Shown here one piece after another: positions 37,926 to 45,949 of a DNA stretch of 64,000 nt. Made by a program: the position numbers and the translations under genes. The notes below the pieces were generated by a model. That model ran no database searches. It had not been told where the DNA came from and saw only the letters and a list, made by a program, of their open reading frames with translations. Source of the stretch: Ardenticatenaceae bacterium. GTDB taxonomy: Bacteria > Chloroflexota > Anaerolineae > Promineifilales > Promineifilaceae. Positions within the stretch are counted from its first letter, which is position 1. Every line of letters begins with the position of its first letter. The DNA is taken from contig JACKBV010000021.1 of NCBI GenBank assembly GCA_020634315.1, positions 1 to 64,000 of the forward strand, written 5' to 3'.

Positions 37926-38498
37926 ATGTTACCTGCGGAACGGCATCGGCAAATTTTGAATTTACTGCGTGAACAAGGCATGGTGCAAATCGTCGACCTG
38001 AGCGAACGCTTCCAGGTGTCGGAGATGACGATTCATCGTGACCTGGAACGGCTGGCGGCTGATGGTTTGCTGCGCAAGGTGCGTGGGGGGGCTGCGCCCC
38101 TGGCAACGGCCGTTTCCCCCACACCGCTGTCCTCTGATGTTGCTCCCCATTGTTTGATGTGTCACAAAAAACCACGTCGCCAAACACAGGTGATTTTGCA
38201 TCTGGCTGATGGCAGTCAGCAGCACGCCTGCTGCCCGCACTGCGGCTTGATGTCGCTGTCGTGCAGCAATTTGACGGTGACGATGGTGCTGGTGACAGAC
38301 TTTTTATACGGCCGTACCCTCACCGCCCAATCTGCCACCTACCTCATCGATCCGGCCATCACCATTTGCTGTACGCCAACCACCCTGGCTTTTGAATGTC
38401 ACGAGGATGCCTTGCGCTTCCAGACAGGCTTTGGCGGGCAGATTCATACCCTGCAAAGCGCCGTGTCTTATTTGCACGAGACAATGCGACTGAAATAA
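37926..38498 (+). CDS. DeoR-type winged-helix regulator fused to a NosL-like metal-binding domain
   Basis: Residues 1-58 are a typical DeoR HTH (PAERHRQILNLLREQGMVQI, SEMTIHRDLERLAADGLLRK). The sugar-phosphate domain normally following is absent. Instead residues 75-185 resemble NosL: HCLMCHKK (C76, C79, H80), QHACCPHCG (C102, C103, C106), C113, then VTDFLYGRTLTAQSATYLID, AFECHEDALRFQTGFGGQIH. NosL proteins bind Cu(I) for nitrous-oxide reductase assembly. The gene starts a cluster with SCO1 and PCu(A)C copper proteins, 29 nt before the next gene. I infer a copper-responsive repressor. The HTH call is firm, the NosL similarity is from pattern recognition. Confidence 0.75.
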   Translation: MLPAERHRQILNLLREQGMVQIVDLSERFQVSEMTIHRDLERLAADGLLRKVRGGAAPLATAVSPTPLSSDVAPHCLMCHKKPRRQTQVILHLADGSQQHACCPHCGLMSLSCSNLTVTMVLVTDFLYGRTLTAQSATYLIDPAITICCTPTTLAFECHEDALRFQTGFGGQIHTLQSAVSYLHETMRLK

Positions 38499-38527
38499 GA
38501 AAGTTTCCATCCTTATCATAAAAGGCA

Positions 38528-39937
38528 ATGTCTACACAACTGTATCGACCCACACCTCGTTATGATTTACTGCGCACCCCGTTTATCGGGCGGCTGCTGC
38601 GTTGGCGTTGGGGGCGGCTGGTCGGCCAACTGCTTTTTCTCTGTGTGGCGCTGCTGATGCTGTACGATGGCTTTACCGGGCCGCGTCTGGCTCCCACTAA
38701 TCTGGCGACTGTCCTCACCTGGGTTCATTATCGCGGCTTCGTCATGTTTGCTTTGCTGCTGGCTGGCAATTTGTTTTGTATGAACTGCCCGTTTACGTTG
38801 CCGCGCACGCTGGCGCGGCGCATAAGCGGCCGCAGCCAACGCCGCTGGCCTCGCTGGCTGCGTAACAAGTGGACGGCCGTTACCATTCTCGTCATCTACT
38901 TTTGGCTTTACGAATGGCTTGATTTATGGGCGAGTCCCTGGCTCACCGCCTGGATCATTGTGGCCTATTTCCTGGCCTCCTTCATATTAGAAGTGTTTTT
39001 TGCCGAATCCCCCTTTTGCAAATATGTGTGCCCGCTGGGGACATTTAATTTCGTCAGCAGTACCGTTTCCCCTTTGCACATCACCGTGCGCGACCAAAAT
39101 ACCTGCCGCACCTGCGTCGGCAAAGAGTGTGTCAATGGCAATGGCGATGTCTTGGGCTGTGGCACAGAACTGTTTGCGCCGCAAATGAAAAGCAATCTTG
39201 ATTGTGTGTTGTGCCTCGATTGTGCCCGCGCTTGCCCGTATGAAAACGTGGCGCTGGCCTGGCGCAATCCGCTGGCCGAAGTGCGCCGCCCCGATGCCTG
39301 GCCGCGCCGTTGGGATGTGAATGTACTGGTCTGGGTGTTTGCCTTTATTAGCTTGAGCAACGCCTTTGGCATGGTGCCGCCGGTGTATCAACTGGAGACA
39401 TGGTTGGCGGCTGTGCTGCACACGCGCAGCGAAGGGATTGTGCTGGCTGTGATTTTTGGCGTGCTCAATGTTTTGCTGCCGGTTGGTTTAAGCCTGGGTG
39501 CTGCCTGGGTAAGCCGACGCCTGGCGGGGCGGCGCGAACCGCTGCGCGTTACATTGTCACGGTACACACCGGCGCTGCTGCCGCTTACCTTTGCTATCTG
39601 GTTTGCTCATTATGCCGGGTTCCACTTTCTTACGAGTGCGCTGGCTATTGTGCCGGTGCTGCAAAATTTCTTGCTGGATGTGGGGATTCATGTGTTCGGC
39701 CAGCCGAATTGGGCGCTGGGGCCGGTTTTGCCCGCAAACTGGATGGACCCGTTGGAGTTGGTTGTGTTGTTGGTGGGGGTGGCGGCGAGTCTGGATGTGC
39801 TAAACGGCCGTTCCCGTGCCGCTGCCGACAAATTTGCCGCCCAACTTCCCTGGCTGCTCTTACTGCTGCTGCTGGCTGTTGCGGCCATGGTGGTCATGTA
39901 TCTGCCTATGGAAATGCGCGGCACTGTGTTTGGATAA
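38528..39937 (+). CDS. Membrane polyferredoxin (NosR/NapH/CcoG-like 4Fe-4S protein)
   Basis: An integral membrane protein of 469 residues with about ten helices and a cytoplasmic-type iron-sulfur loop. Cysteine motifs are CMNC near 79, CKYVCPLG near 165, CRTCVGKEC plus a nearby Cys, and CVLCLDCARACPYENV near 237. It resembles the C-terminal half of NosR and the CcoG copper-reduction protein family, which feed electrons to copper-site assembly. Its place between the NosL-like regulator and SCO1 fits electron supply for copper delivery. The exact partner is unknown. Confidence 0.85.
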   Translation: MSTQLYRPTPRYDLLRTPFIGRLLRWRWGRLVGQLLFLCVALLMLYDGFTGPRLAPTNLATVLTWVHYRGFVMFALLLAGNLFCMNCPFTLPRTLARRISGRSQRRWPRWLRNKWTAVTILVIYFWLYEWLDLWASPWLTAWIIVAYFLASFILEVFFAESPFCKYVCPLGTFNFVSSTVSPLHITVRDQNTCRTCVGKECVNGNGDVLGCGTELFAPQMKSNLDCVLCLDCARACPYENVALAWRNPLAEVRRPDAWPRRWDVNVLVWVFAFISLSNAFGMVPPVYQLETWLAAVLHTRSEGIVLAVIFGVLNVLLPVGLSLGAAWVSRRLAGRREPLRVTLSRYTPALLPLTFAIWFAHYAGFHFLTSALAIVPVLQNFLLDVGIHVFGQPNWALGPVLPANWMDPLELVVLLVGVAASLDVLNGRSRAAADKFAAQLPWLLLLLLLAVAAMVVMYLPMEMRGTVFG

Positions 39938-39955
39938 GACGATACACAATACGCT

Positions 39956-40531
39956 ATGAAACGATTACTGCCAATTTTTTTGCTGTTGTGGGTGTTCACC
40001 GCCTGTCAGAAAGAGCCAACTTATTACGGCACACAGTGGCCCAGCCCACAGGATGCGGCCGATTTCACCTTGACCAGTGCAGCTGGCCCCGTTAGCCTGA
40101 GCGATTTTTCTGACAAGGTGGTGCTGCTGTACTTTGGTTACACCTTTTGTCCGGATGTTTGCCCGGCAACATTGTCCGATTTGGGGCAGGTGATGCGTGC
40201 TTTGGGCGACGATGCCGCGCAGATTCAGGTCATTATGATTACGGTAGACCCGGAACGGGATACGCCGCAGCAGTTGGCGGATTATGTGGCGCATTTTGAC
40301 CCGACGTTTATTGGGTTGTCGGGCACAGAGGCGGAAATTGCCGAGGTTGCCGCGCAGTATGGGGTGTTTTATGAGCGGCACGAGGGAACGGCCGCTACCG
40401 GTTATCTGATTGATCACACCGCTCGCGTCTTTGTCATTGACCGCAGCGGCCAGTATTGGCTCTCATTCCCCTTTGGCATGGAGCGGGAGCAAATGCAATC
40501 TGACCTGGAAAATGTGCTGCGGCAGCAGTAG
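39956..40531 (+). CDS. SCO1/SenC-type copper chaperone lipoprotein
   Basis: A thioredoxin-fold protein that delivers copper to the CuA site of cytochrome c oxidase. It is 191 residues. An N-terminal signal with lipobox FTAC (C17) predicts membrane anchoring. Copper ligands are C65 and C69 (CPDVC) and H154 (YLIDHTARVFVID). It follows the polyferredoxin by 18 nt, so the two are cotranscribed. Confidence 0.95.
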   Translation: MKRLLPIFLLLWVFTACQKEPTYYGTQWPSPQDAADFTLTSAAGPVSLSDFSDKVVLLYFGYTFCPDVCPATLSDLGQVMRALGDDAAQIQVIMITVDPERDTPQQLADYVAHFDPTFIGLSGTEAEIAEVAAQYGVFYERHEGTAATGYLIDHTARVFVIDRSGQYWLSFPFGMEREQMQSDLENVLRQQ

Positions 40532-40651
40532 CGTGCAAACAGGCGGCTCATTTTGAGCGCGTGCATAAAAAAGGGAGGGGGCGCAACTTGGTTTGCCATG
40601 TCCCCTTGCGTTGAACAATTTTTATCTGATTGATCCAAAGGAGTTGGTTGC

Positions 40652-41032
40652 ATGAAACGAATTGTTTTTATTTTGTTACTGCTGTTGGTTGTGGGATGCC
40701 GCCAAAGCCAACAAGAAGAAACCGGGGGCACGGCCGATTTGACTATCGAATTACTCGCGCCATTGCAGCCCACCATGGATGGCAGCAGCGAAATGAGCGT
40801 GCGTGTGACGGACGCGGCCGGCGCACCGGTGAATGATGCCAGCCTGAGCATTAAAGGTGACATGACACATGCCGGCATGATGCCGGTGTTGGCCGATGCC
40901 AGCGGCGGCGAAGATGGCTTGTATACCTTTCCCTTTGCCTGGACTATGACAGGAGATTGGATTGTGACAGTGCGGGCAACTTTGCCGGATGATACATGGG
41001 CGGAGCAGCAGTTCGATTTAACCGTGAAGTAG
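40652..41032 (+). CDS. YtkA-like (FixH-like) copper-associated lipoprotein
   Basis: A short secreted lipoprotein of 126 residues with lipobox VVGC (C16) and a single Ig-like YtkA domain. The family signature is present: MSVRVTDAAGAPVNDASLSI, then MTHAGMMPV, where His and Met could bind copper, then YTFPFAWTMTGDWIVTVRA. YtkA-like proteins commonly accompany SCO1 and PCu(A)C. The 120-nt spacer before it has no clear terminator. Confidence 0.85.
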   Translation: MKRIVFILLLLLVVGCRQSQQEETGGTADLTIELLAPLQPTMDGSSEMSVRVTDAAGAPVNDASLSIKGDMTHAGMMPVLADASGGEDGLYTFPFAWTMTGDWIVTVRATLPDDTWAEQQFDLTVK

Positions 41033-41042
41033 GGTCAAAAGC

Positions 41043-41092
41043 GGGTCAATCATTTGCGGGCATTTAACAAAACGACATATTGACCCATTTTT
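41043..41092 (+). terminator. Intrinsic terminator between the YtkA-like and PCu(A)C genes
   Basis: GGGTCAAT (41043-41050) pairs with ATTGACCC (41079-41086) and is followed by ATTTTTG. The loop is long (28 nt), so efficiency may be partial and could set relative expression of the last copper gene. Confidence 0.6.
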
Positions 41093-41158
41093 GCCTTATT
41101 GCTTGGGGGAGTAGCCCAAGCGCAATCAAATTATCATACATAAATGAGGAGCGAAGAT

Positions 41159-41650
41159 ATGAAACGTTGGATGATTTTGGCTGCATTGTTGACGTTTGCC
41201 TTGTTGTTGGCTGCTTGTGGCGGCGACGCTGGCGAAATGGAAGTCGCCAATGTTTGGGGACGCACATCCCCAATGGCGGCAGCAAACGGCGCATTTTATA
41301 TGCAAATTACGAACAACACGGCCGACGATGACAAATTGCTCAGTGCCAGTGCGGCAGCATGTGGGACGGTGGAACTGCATGAGATGTATATGAAGGAAGG
41401 GGATGTCATGGGAATGCGCCCTGTTCCTGATGGTTACATTGCGCTGCCGAAAGGGGAAACGGTGGAATTGAAGGTCGGTGGCTTGCATGTGATGTGTATT
41501 GATAAGGTGCAAGAGTTTAATATCGGCGACCAAATCCCGATTACGCTGACTTTTGAAAATGCCGGAACGATGGAAGTAACGGCCGAAATCCGTGACAATG
41601 CCGAGATGCCCAGTATGGACACGGACGGTGGCATGAATAGCGGCGGGTAA
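41159..41650 (+). CDS. PCu(A)C copper chaperone lipoprotein
   Basis: Periplasmic-type copper chaperone (DUF461) that hands Cu(I) to SCO1 or directly to cytochrome oxidase, 163 residues. The lipobox is LAAC (C20). The copper site is visible as H74 and M76 (LHEMYM), M84 or M86, then H110 and M112 (GGLHVM), matching the HxM...M...HxM pattern of the family. The start at 41159 follows GAGGAGCGAAG. It ends with a short Met/Gly tail. Confidence 0.93.
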   Translation: MKRWMILAALLTFALLLAACGGDAGEMEVANVWGRTSPMAAANGAFYMQITNNTADDDKLLSASAAACGTVELHEMYMKEGDVMGMRPVPDGYIALPKGETVELKVGGLHVMCIDKVQEFNIGDQIPITLTFENAGTMEVTAEIRDNAEMPSMDTDGGMNSGG

Positions 41651-41666
41651 TCTGTCGCCAGAATTT

Positions 41667-41706
41667 GTGAGCCGTGATCCGCAAAGTGCTGCGGGTTACG
41701 GCTCAC
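41667..41706 (+). other. Strong hairpin without U-tract
   Basis: GTGAGCCGT and ACGGCTCAC, plus an inner CCGC/GCGG pair, form a stable hairpin about 17 nt after the PCu(A)C stop. No T-run follows, so it may protect the 3' end or act as an inefficient terminator. Confidence 0.5.
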
Positions 41707-41763
41707 GAGTGACCGCCACAATAATTCCTCACCCTCTCCCCACTTTGCGCTACAATAGAGCGC

Positions 41764-42885
41764 ATGAAAATTGAACGCATAGACCTCTATCACATCAGCC
41801 AACCATTGGTCAGTCCCTTCACCACCAGTTTTGGCACGCAGTTGCAGCGCGATTGTTTGATCATGGCACTGCACAGCGAGGGCCTCACGGGCTGGGGAGA
41901 ATGCGTGGCGACGAATGATCCTGGCTATAGTTATGAAACAGTACAAACGGCCTGGCATATCTTGTCTGATTTTGTGATCCCCGCCGTGGTTGGGCAAGAT
42001 TTGCAGGAGCCAGACGACCTGGCGCGTTGGTTTGATCCGGTGCGCGGGCATCCATTGGCGAAGGCGGGGCTGGAACAGGCAGCCTGGGACATCACCGCGC
42101 AGCGTGATGGGGTGTCGTTGGCGCAGAAGTTGGCGCAGCCTTATACGCAAGGGCCACGCGCACGAGTGAAGGTGGGCGTGAGTATTGGCATTCAGGCGTC
42201 GCCGGAGAAGACTGTAGAGGTAATTGGGGGGTATGTGGCGCAGGGATACGGCCGTATCAAGCTCAAAATTAAGCCCGGTAACGATATAGCCATTGCGCGT
42301 GCGGCGCGTGCCGCTTTCCCCGACCTGCCCATCATGCTCGACGCCAACTCGGCATATCGCCTGGAGGATGCGCCTGTGTTGCAGCAGTTCGACGAGTTGA
42401 ATTTGCTGATGCTCGAACAGCCGCTGGGTTATGAAGACATCTATGATCACAGTCGGCTGCGGCCCCAAATTCAATCGCCGCTTTGCCTGGATGAGAGCAT
42501 TCACTCGGCGGATCATGCCCGCTATGCCATTGCTTTGGGCGCGTGTGACATCATCAATGTCAAACCGAGCCGTGTTGGCGGCTGGGCAGAGTCACGCCGT
42601 ATCCACGATTTATGCCTGAAGGCTGGCGTTCGCTTGTGGGTTGGGGGCATGTTGGAGACGGGCATTGGCCGAGCAGCGCAGTTGGCGTTGGCTTCCTTAC
42701 CCGGATTTACGCTGCCCGGTGATATTTCGGCAACTGACCGCTATTATGTGCCGGACATTACCGCGCCCTTCACCCTCAATCGAGAAGACAGCACGATTGA
42801 TGTGCCTGCCGGTCTTGGTTTAGGTGTAGAGGTGGATTTGGAACGGTTAACGGCCGTTACTCTCCGCCATCAATCGTTTACATAA
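41764..42885 (+). CDS. menC: o-Succinylbenzoate synthase / N-succinylamino acid racemase (enolase superfamily)
   Basis: A muconate-lactonizing-type enolase family member of 373 residues. The catalytic set is complete: KxK at about 166-168 (IKLKIKPG), metal ligands D193 (MLDANSAY), E218 (LEQPLGY) and D243 (LDESIHS), and the second base K267 (INVKPSRVGG). Sequences of this type catalyse menaquinone ring precursor synthesis, N-succinylamino acid racemisation, or both. No other men genes are in view, and a COG3375-type GNAT gene lies 4 kb upstream, so the racemase role is at least as likely. Confidence 0.88.
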   Translation: MKIERIDLYHISQPLVSPFTTSFGTQLQRDCLIMALHSEGLTGWGECVATNDPGYSYETVQTAWHILSDFVIPAVVGQDLQEPDDLARWFDPVRGHPLAKAGLEQAAWDITAQRDGVSLAQKLAQPYTQGPRARVKVGVSIGIQASPEKTVEVIGGYVAQGYGRIKLKIKPGNDIAIARAARAAFPDLPIMLDANSAYRLEDAPVLQQFDELNLLMLEQPLGYEDIYDHSRLRPQIQSPLCLDESIHSADHARYAIALGACDIINVKPSRVGGWAESRRIHDLCLKAGVRLWVGGMLETGIGRAAQLALASLPGFTLPGDISATDRYYVPDITAPFTLNREDSTIDVPAGLGLGVEVDLERLTAVTLRHQSFT

Positions 42886-42889
42886 ATAA

Positions 42890-42920
42890 GTATTACGTAT
42901 TGCGTAATTGCGTACTGCGG
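42890..42920. repeat. Heptamer repeat, left arm flanking the S23-type gene
   Basis: GTATTAC, GTATTGC, GTAATTG, CGTACTG units fill the spacer after menC. Their reverse complement corresponds to the array at 43419-43445 on the other side of the next gene, making an inverted pair. Confidence 0.75.
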
Positions 42921-42939
42921 CTTTCCAGCAAGGTGTGTA

Positions 42940-43428
42940 ATGAATTTTGCGGAATGGATGCAATCAGTCCCATCAGAGATTAAGGATGATACGCTTTGGC
43001 GAATGCAGTTATATCAGCAGGCACTTTTTTTAGGCGAAATCGCCTGGTTTGACGCCAGTAAATTGCTCATGGATCAACGTACTGTGCGCATATCAGATCA
43101 ACTATATCGTGCCGTCGGCAAAATTAGCAGCAACATTGCTGAGGGATATAGCAAAGCATCCGGCAAAGATCAAGCTCGTTTTTATGAATATGGGTTGGGT
43201 TCAGCACGTGAAGCACGCGATTGGTATTACAAAGGGCGACATGTGTTACATGAAGCGGTTGCTAGACATCGTATGCAATTATTAGTGCATATCATTCGTC
43301 AGTTGTTAACGCTTATTCCCATGCATCGGGCAGCAAAGTTAGCAGAAGAACCCGCATATTATGATGTTTATCCGCTTGATACATTATTGATGCAGGTTCC
43401 TCTGCCCGATATTGAGTCGAATACGTAA
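42940..43428 (+). CDS. Four-helix bundle protein (S23 / 23S rRNA intervening sequence family)
   Basis: A short helical protein of 162 residues. The signature of the S23 family is visible: AVGKISSNIAEGYSKASGKD followed by GSAREARDWYYKGRHVL. Such proteins are encoded in intervening sequences of 23S rRNA genes and as stand-alone genes. Their molecular role is not settled. Here the gene is flanked by inverted heptamer repeats, and its last codons and stop (GAATACGTAA) are part of the right-hand array, so it looks like an inserted cassette. No iterated ACGGCCGT palindrome occurs in it. Confidence 0.85.
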   Translation: MNFAEWMQSVPSEIKDDTLWRMQLYQQALFLGEIAWFDASKLLMDQRTVRISDQLYRAVGKISSNIAEGYSKASGKDQARFYEYGLGSAREARDWYYKGRHVLHEAVARHRMQLLVHIIRQLLTLIPMHRAAKLAEEPAYYDVYPLDTLLMQVPLPDIESNT

Positions 43429-43445
43429 TACGCAATACGCAATAC
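43419..43445. repeat. Heptamer repeat, right arm flanking the S23-type gene
   Basis: AATACGT, AATACGC, AATACGC, AATAC units. The stop codon of the S23-type gene is inside. Inverted relative to 42890-42914, with unit-to-unit differences. Confidence 0.8.
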
Positions 43446-43478
43446 AAAACACACTGAGGACGAGCGAGGAGAAAACCT

Positions 43479-44321
43479 ATGTTTGAAAATCAAACCATCG
43501 CCTTCATTGGCGCGGGGATTATGGGCGAGGCGATGATTCGCGGCTTGCTTACCCAAGAAATTGTAAAGCCTGACCAAATCATTGCCTCAGACCCGTGGCC
43601 AGAGCGCTTGGAATATTTGCAGGGCCAATATGGGGTGCAGACAACAACCGATAACACCATCGCCGCGGAAACGGGACAGGTGATTGTCCTTTCGATTAAG
43701 CCGCAATCGTTGGATAAGGTGATGCCAGATGTGCGCGGACATTTGCGTCGGCGCGATTTGCTGGTTTCCATTCTGGCTGGCGTGCCCATCAGAAAATTGG
43801 CTGATGGCATGGCGCACGCCTCGGTAGTGCGGGCTATGCCCAATACCCCGGCGCAAATTGGACAGGGAATCACGGTGTGGACGGCGACAAAAGAGGTGGA
43901 AGAGTCGCACAAGCAGCAGGCACAGGCGATTCTCGGCTCATTTGGCGATCAGGTATTTATGGAAGATGAGCGTTACCTGGATATGGCGACGGCGTTGAGC
44001 GGCACCGGGCCAGCGTATGTGTTTATGGTGATGGAAGCGATGATTGATGCCGGTGTGCATCTTGGTTTTTCGCGGCACATTGCAACCAAGCTGGTGTTCC
44101 AGACTATGCGCGGGTCAGTGGAGTATGCAGCGCAGTCGAGCAAGCATGTGGCGGAACTGCGTAATCAGGTTACGTCACCGGGTGGGACAACGGCCTCGGC
44201 GTTGTATCATCTGGAGAAGGGTGGCTTGCGCACGGTGTTGTCGCGGGGCATTTGGGCTGCTTACGAGCGTTCGGTTGAATTGGGGCGTGGACAAAAAGAA
44301 GATCACCCCCAGCAAAGCTAG
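43479..44321 (+). CDS. proC: Pyrroline-5-carboxylate reductase
   Basis: It reduces pyrroline-5-carboxylate to proline with NAD(P)H, in the cytoplasm. It is 280 residues. The Rossmann motif is IAFIGAGIMGEAMIRGLL at the N-terminus, followed by VLSIKPQSLDKV, VVRAMPNTPAQIGQG and the dimer/active-site segment ALSGTGPAYVFMVMEAMIDA and TSPGGTTASAL. GAGGACGAGCGAGGAG upstream supplies the ribosome binding site. Confidence 0.96.
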   Translation: MFENQTIAFIGAGIMGEAMIRGLLTQEIVKPDQIIASDPWPERLEYLQGQYGVQTTTDNTIAAETGQVIVLSIKPQSLDKVMPDVRGHLRRRDLLVSILAGVPIRKLADGMAHASVVRAMPNTPAQIGQGITVWTATKEVEESHKQQAQAILGSFGDQVFMEDERYLDMATALSGTGPAYVFMVMEAMIDAGVHLGFSRHIATKLVFQTMRGSVEYAAQSSKHVAELRNQVTSPGGTTASALYHLEKGGLRTVLSRGIWAAYERSVELGRGQKEDHPQQS

Positions 44322-44328
44322 ATAGCCT

Positions 44329-45780
44329 ATGACAAATTGGACGCGGCGGCACGTGGATTTGGTTACGGCCGTTTCTCTCTTCATCTTTTTGTCGTCCGTG
44401 TATTTTGCGACGGCATCGGGAATTACAAGCAGCAATGACGGCAGTCATTATGCGCTGACGCGTACCATTGCCGAGAATGGGCATTTTACGCTGGATTCTT
44501 TTGACGATTACGCCGAAGGGAATGATGTGGCGATTGTTGACGGCCGTTTATACAGTGACCGCCCGCCGGGAACGGCCGTTGCCGCCGCCGCCATCTACAC
44601 CCTTGCCGATCCGTTGCCCGATCCGCTGACGCCCATTCCTTCAAAGCATGACGCCGCCAACCCACGCCTGCCCTATGTCCTGATGCTGCCTGCTCTGGCC
44701 GGAGCCGGTACGGCGCTTCTGCTTTATTTGCTGCTGCGGCAGCAAGGCGTCGCCAATGCGGCGGCCTTGTTAACGGCACTTTTCTTTGGGCTGGGGACGG
44801 CACATTGGAAATACAGCAGCGTGTTGTTTTCCCATGCACTTTCCTCGTTGTTGGTGCTTTTGGCTGTCTATTTGGCGCTGCGCCCGGTACGCGCCTGGCG
44901 TGGTTATGCCTTGTTAGGGTTTGTTTTGGGATATGCGGTGCTGGTGGAGTATTCGAACGCGCTGCTGGTATTGTTGGTGGGCGGATATATGCTGGTGGGG
45001 ATACGGCCGTTTACCCTCCGCCATCTCGCCCAAACCATCCTTCCCTTTGCCCTTGCCGGACTGCTGCCCGCTGCATTTCTGGCGTTTTACAACAATGCCA
45101 ATTTTGGCAGCCCATTCACCCTCTCCTATGCCTATGCGCTAAACTATCCCTGGGCGGGCGAGTTTGGCAGCACCTTTAGCACGCCGCTGCTGCCAGGGCT
45201 GAAAGCGATGCTTTACTTTGGTGAAGGCGGCGGTTGGTGCGGTGGCCCTTGTTACAATCAGGGCATCTTTTTGTTGTCGCCGCTCCTGCTGCTGGCATTG
45301 CCTGGTTTTTGGTTGTACGCACGGCGGGCACGGCGGGCCTTTATTTTGACGACGCTCATTTTTCTCGTTTACTTGCTGCTGTTTGCCAAACATTACACGG
45401 CGCATGGTTTCACGGGAGACGGCCGTTACCTGGTTCCCTTTCTCGCGTTGTTGGCGCTGCCAGTCGGCCATTTTTTGCATTGGTTGTTCGGGTTGGCACG
45501 CACAACTGGGCAGGTGTTGGCGGAAACGGCCGTTTTCGCCCTCTTCTATCTCTCTTTGCGTAACATCATCCTGCACATCGGCTTTTCCTATAATTACAAC
45601 CTCGACCTCAGCCAATTGGATCCCCTCATTGTCCGCCCAGAAAATTGGCGCTATCTGCTGCAACACCTTTTCCCCAACGTTGGCAATTTGCCACTGCTCT
45701 GGCTGGTAGAAGGCGTGGCCTTGTTATGTGGTGCGGCCTTCGTGTGGTGGCAGCAGCGTGCGCGGCAAGCGTCTAACTAA
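44329..45780 (+). CDS. Polytopic membrane protein, GT-C (glycosyltransferase 39-like) fold
   Basis: A 483-residue protein with about ten helices, starting 7 nt after proC. The first extracytoplasmic loop contains SNDGSHYALTRTIAENG with the acidic residues expected for a lipid-phosphosugar-dependent GT-C enzyme, and later SDRPPGTAVAAAA, similar to the 'KPPG' loop of ArnT/PMT-type proteins. A later loop has GGWCGGPCYNQG with a cysteine pair. The substrate is unknown. A plain conserved membrane protein cannot be excluded. Confidence 0.65.
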   Translation: MTNWTRRHVDLVTAVSLFIFLSSVYFATASGITSSNDGSHYALTRTIAENGHFTLDSFDDYAEGNDVAIVDGRLYSDRPPGTAVAAAAIYTLADPLPDPLTPIPSKHDAANPRLPYVLMLPALAGAGTALLLYLLLRQQGVANAAALLTALFFGLGTAHWKYSSVLFSHALSSLLVLLAVYLALRPVRAWRGYALLGFVLGYAVLVEYSNALLVLLVGGYMLVGIRPFTLRHLAQTILPFALAGLLPAAFLAFYNNANFGSPFTLSYAYALNYPWAGEFGSTFSTPLLPGLKAMLYFGEGGGWCGGPCYNQGIFLLSPLLLLALPGFWLYARRARRAFILTTLIFLVYLLLFAKHYTAHGFTGDGRYLVPFLALLALPVGHFLHWLFGLARTTGQVLAETAVFALFYLSLRNIILHIGFSYNYNLDLSQLDPLIVRPENWRYLLQHLFPNVGNLPLLWLVEGVALLCGAAFVWWQQRARQASN

Positions 45781-45850
45781 TCTCCCATTAACCAAAACGG
45801 CAACAGAACTGGTGAGAAATTGAATCTATGCTAAAATTTTTGCTTACTTG

Positions 45851-45878
45851 AAGCGCAATGCCGCATTGCGCTTTTTTT
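45851..45878 (+). terminator. Intrinsic terminator after the GT-C gene
   Basis: AAGCGCAATG (45851-45860) and CATTGCGCTT (45864-45873) with a 3-nt loop, followed by five further T. It rules out the upstream in-frame start at 45848 for the next gene. Confidence 0.93.
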
Positions 45879-45949
45879 GCGAGATTATGAAAGAGAGGAC
45901 GCAGAGCAACAGATATTGGCAAGGAGACGCTCTGTTGCGGAGGAATGTT

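Noticed and set aside
41764..42885. Firm assignment as menaquinone o-succinylbenzoate synthase
   Set aside because: Residues do not distinguish OSBS from N-succinylamino acid racemase, and no men genes are in the window; the symbol is kept as a family label only.
45848..45949. Upstream start for the LysM/SdrD-B protein
   Set aside because: The extension would begin inside an intrinsic terminator and place 34 residues before a good signal peptide; the ATG at 45950 has a strong GGAGG site.
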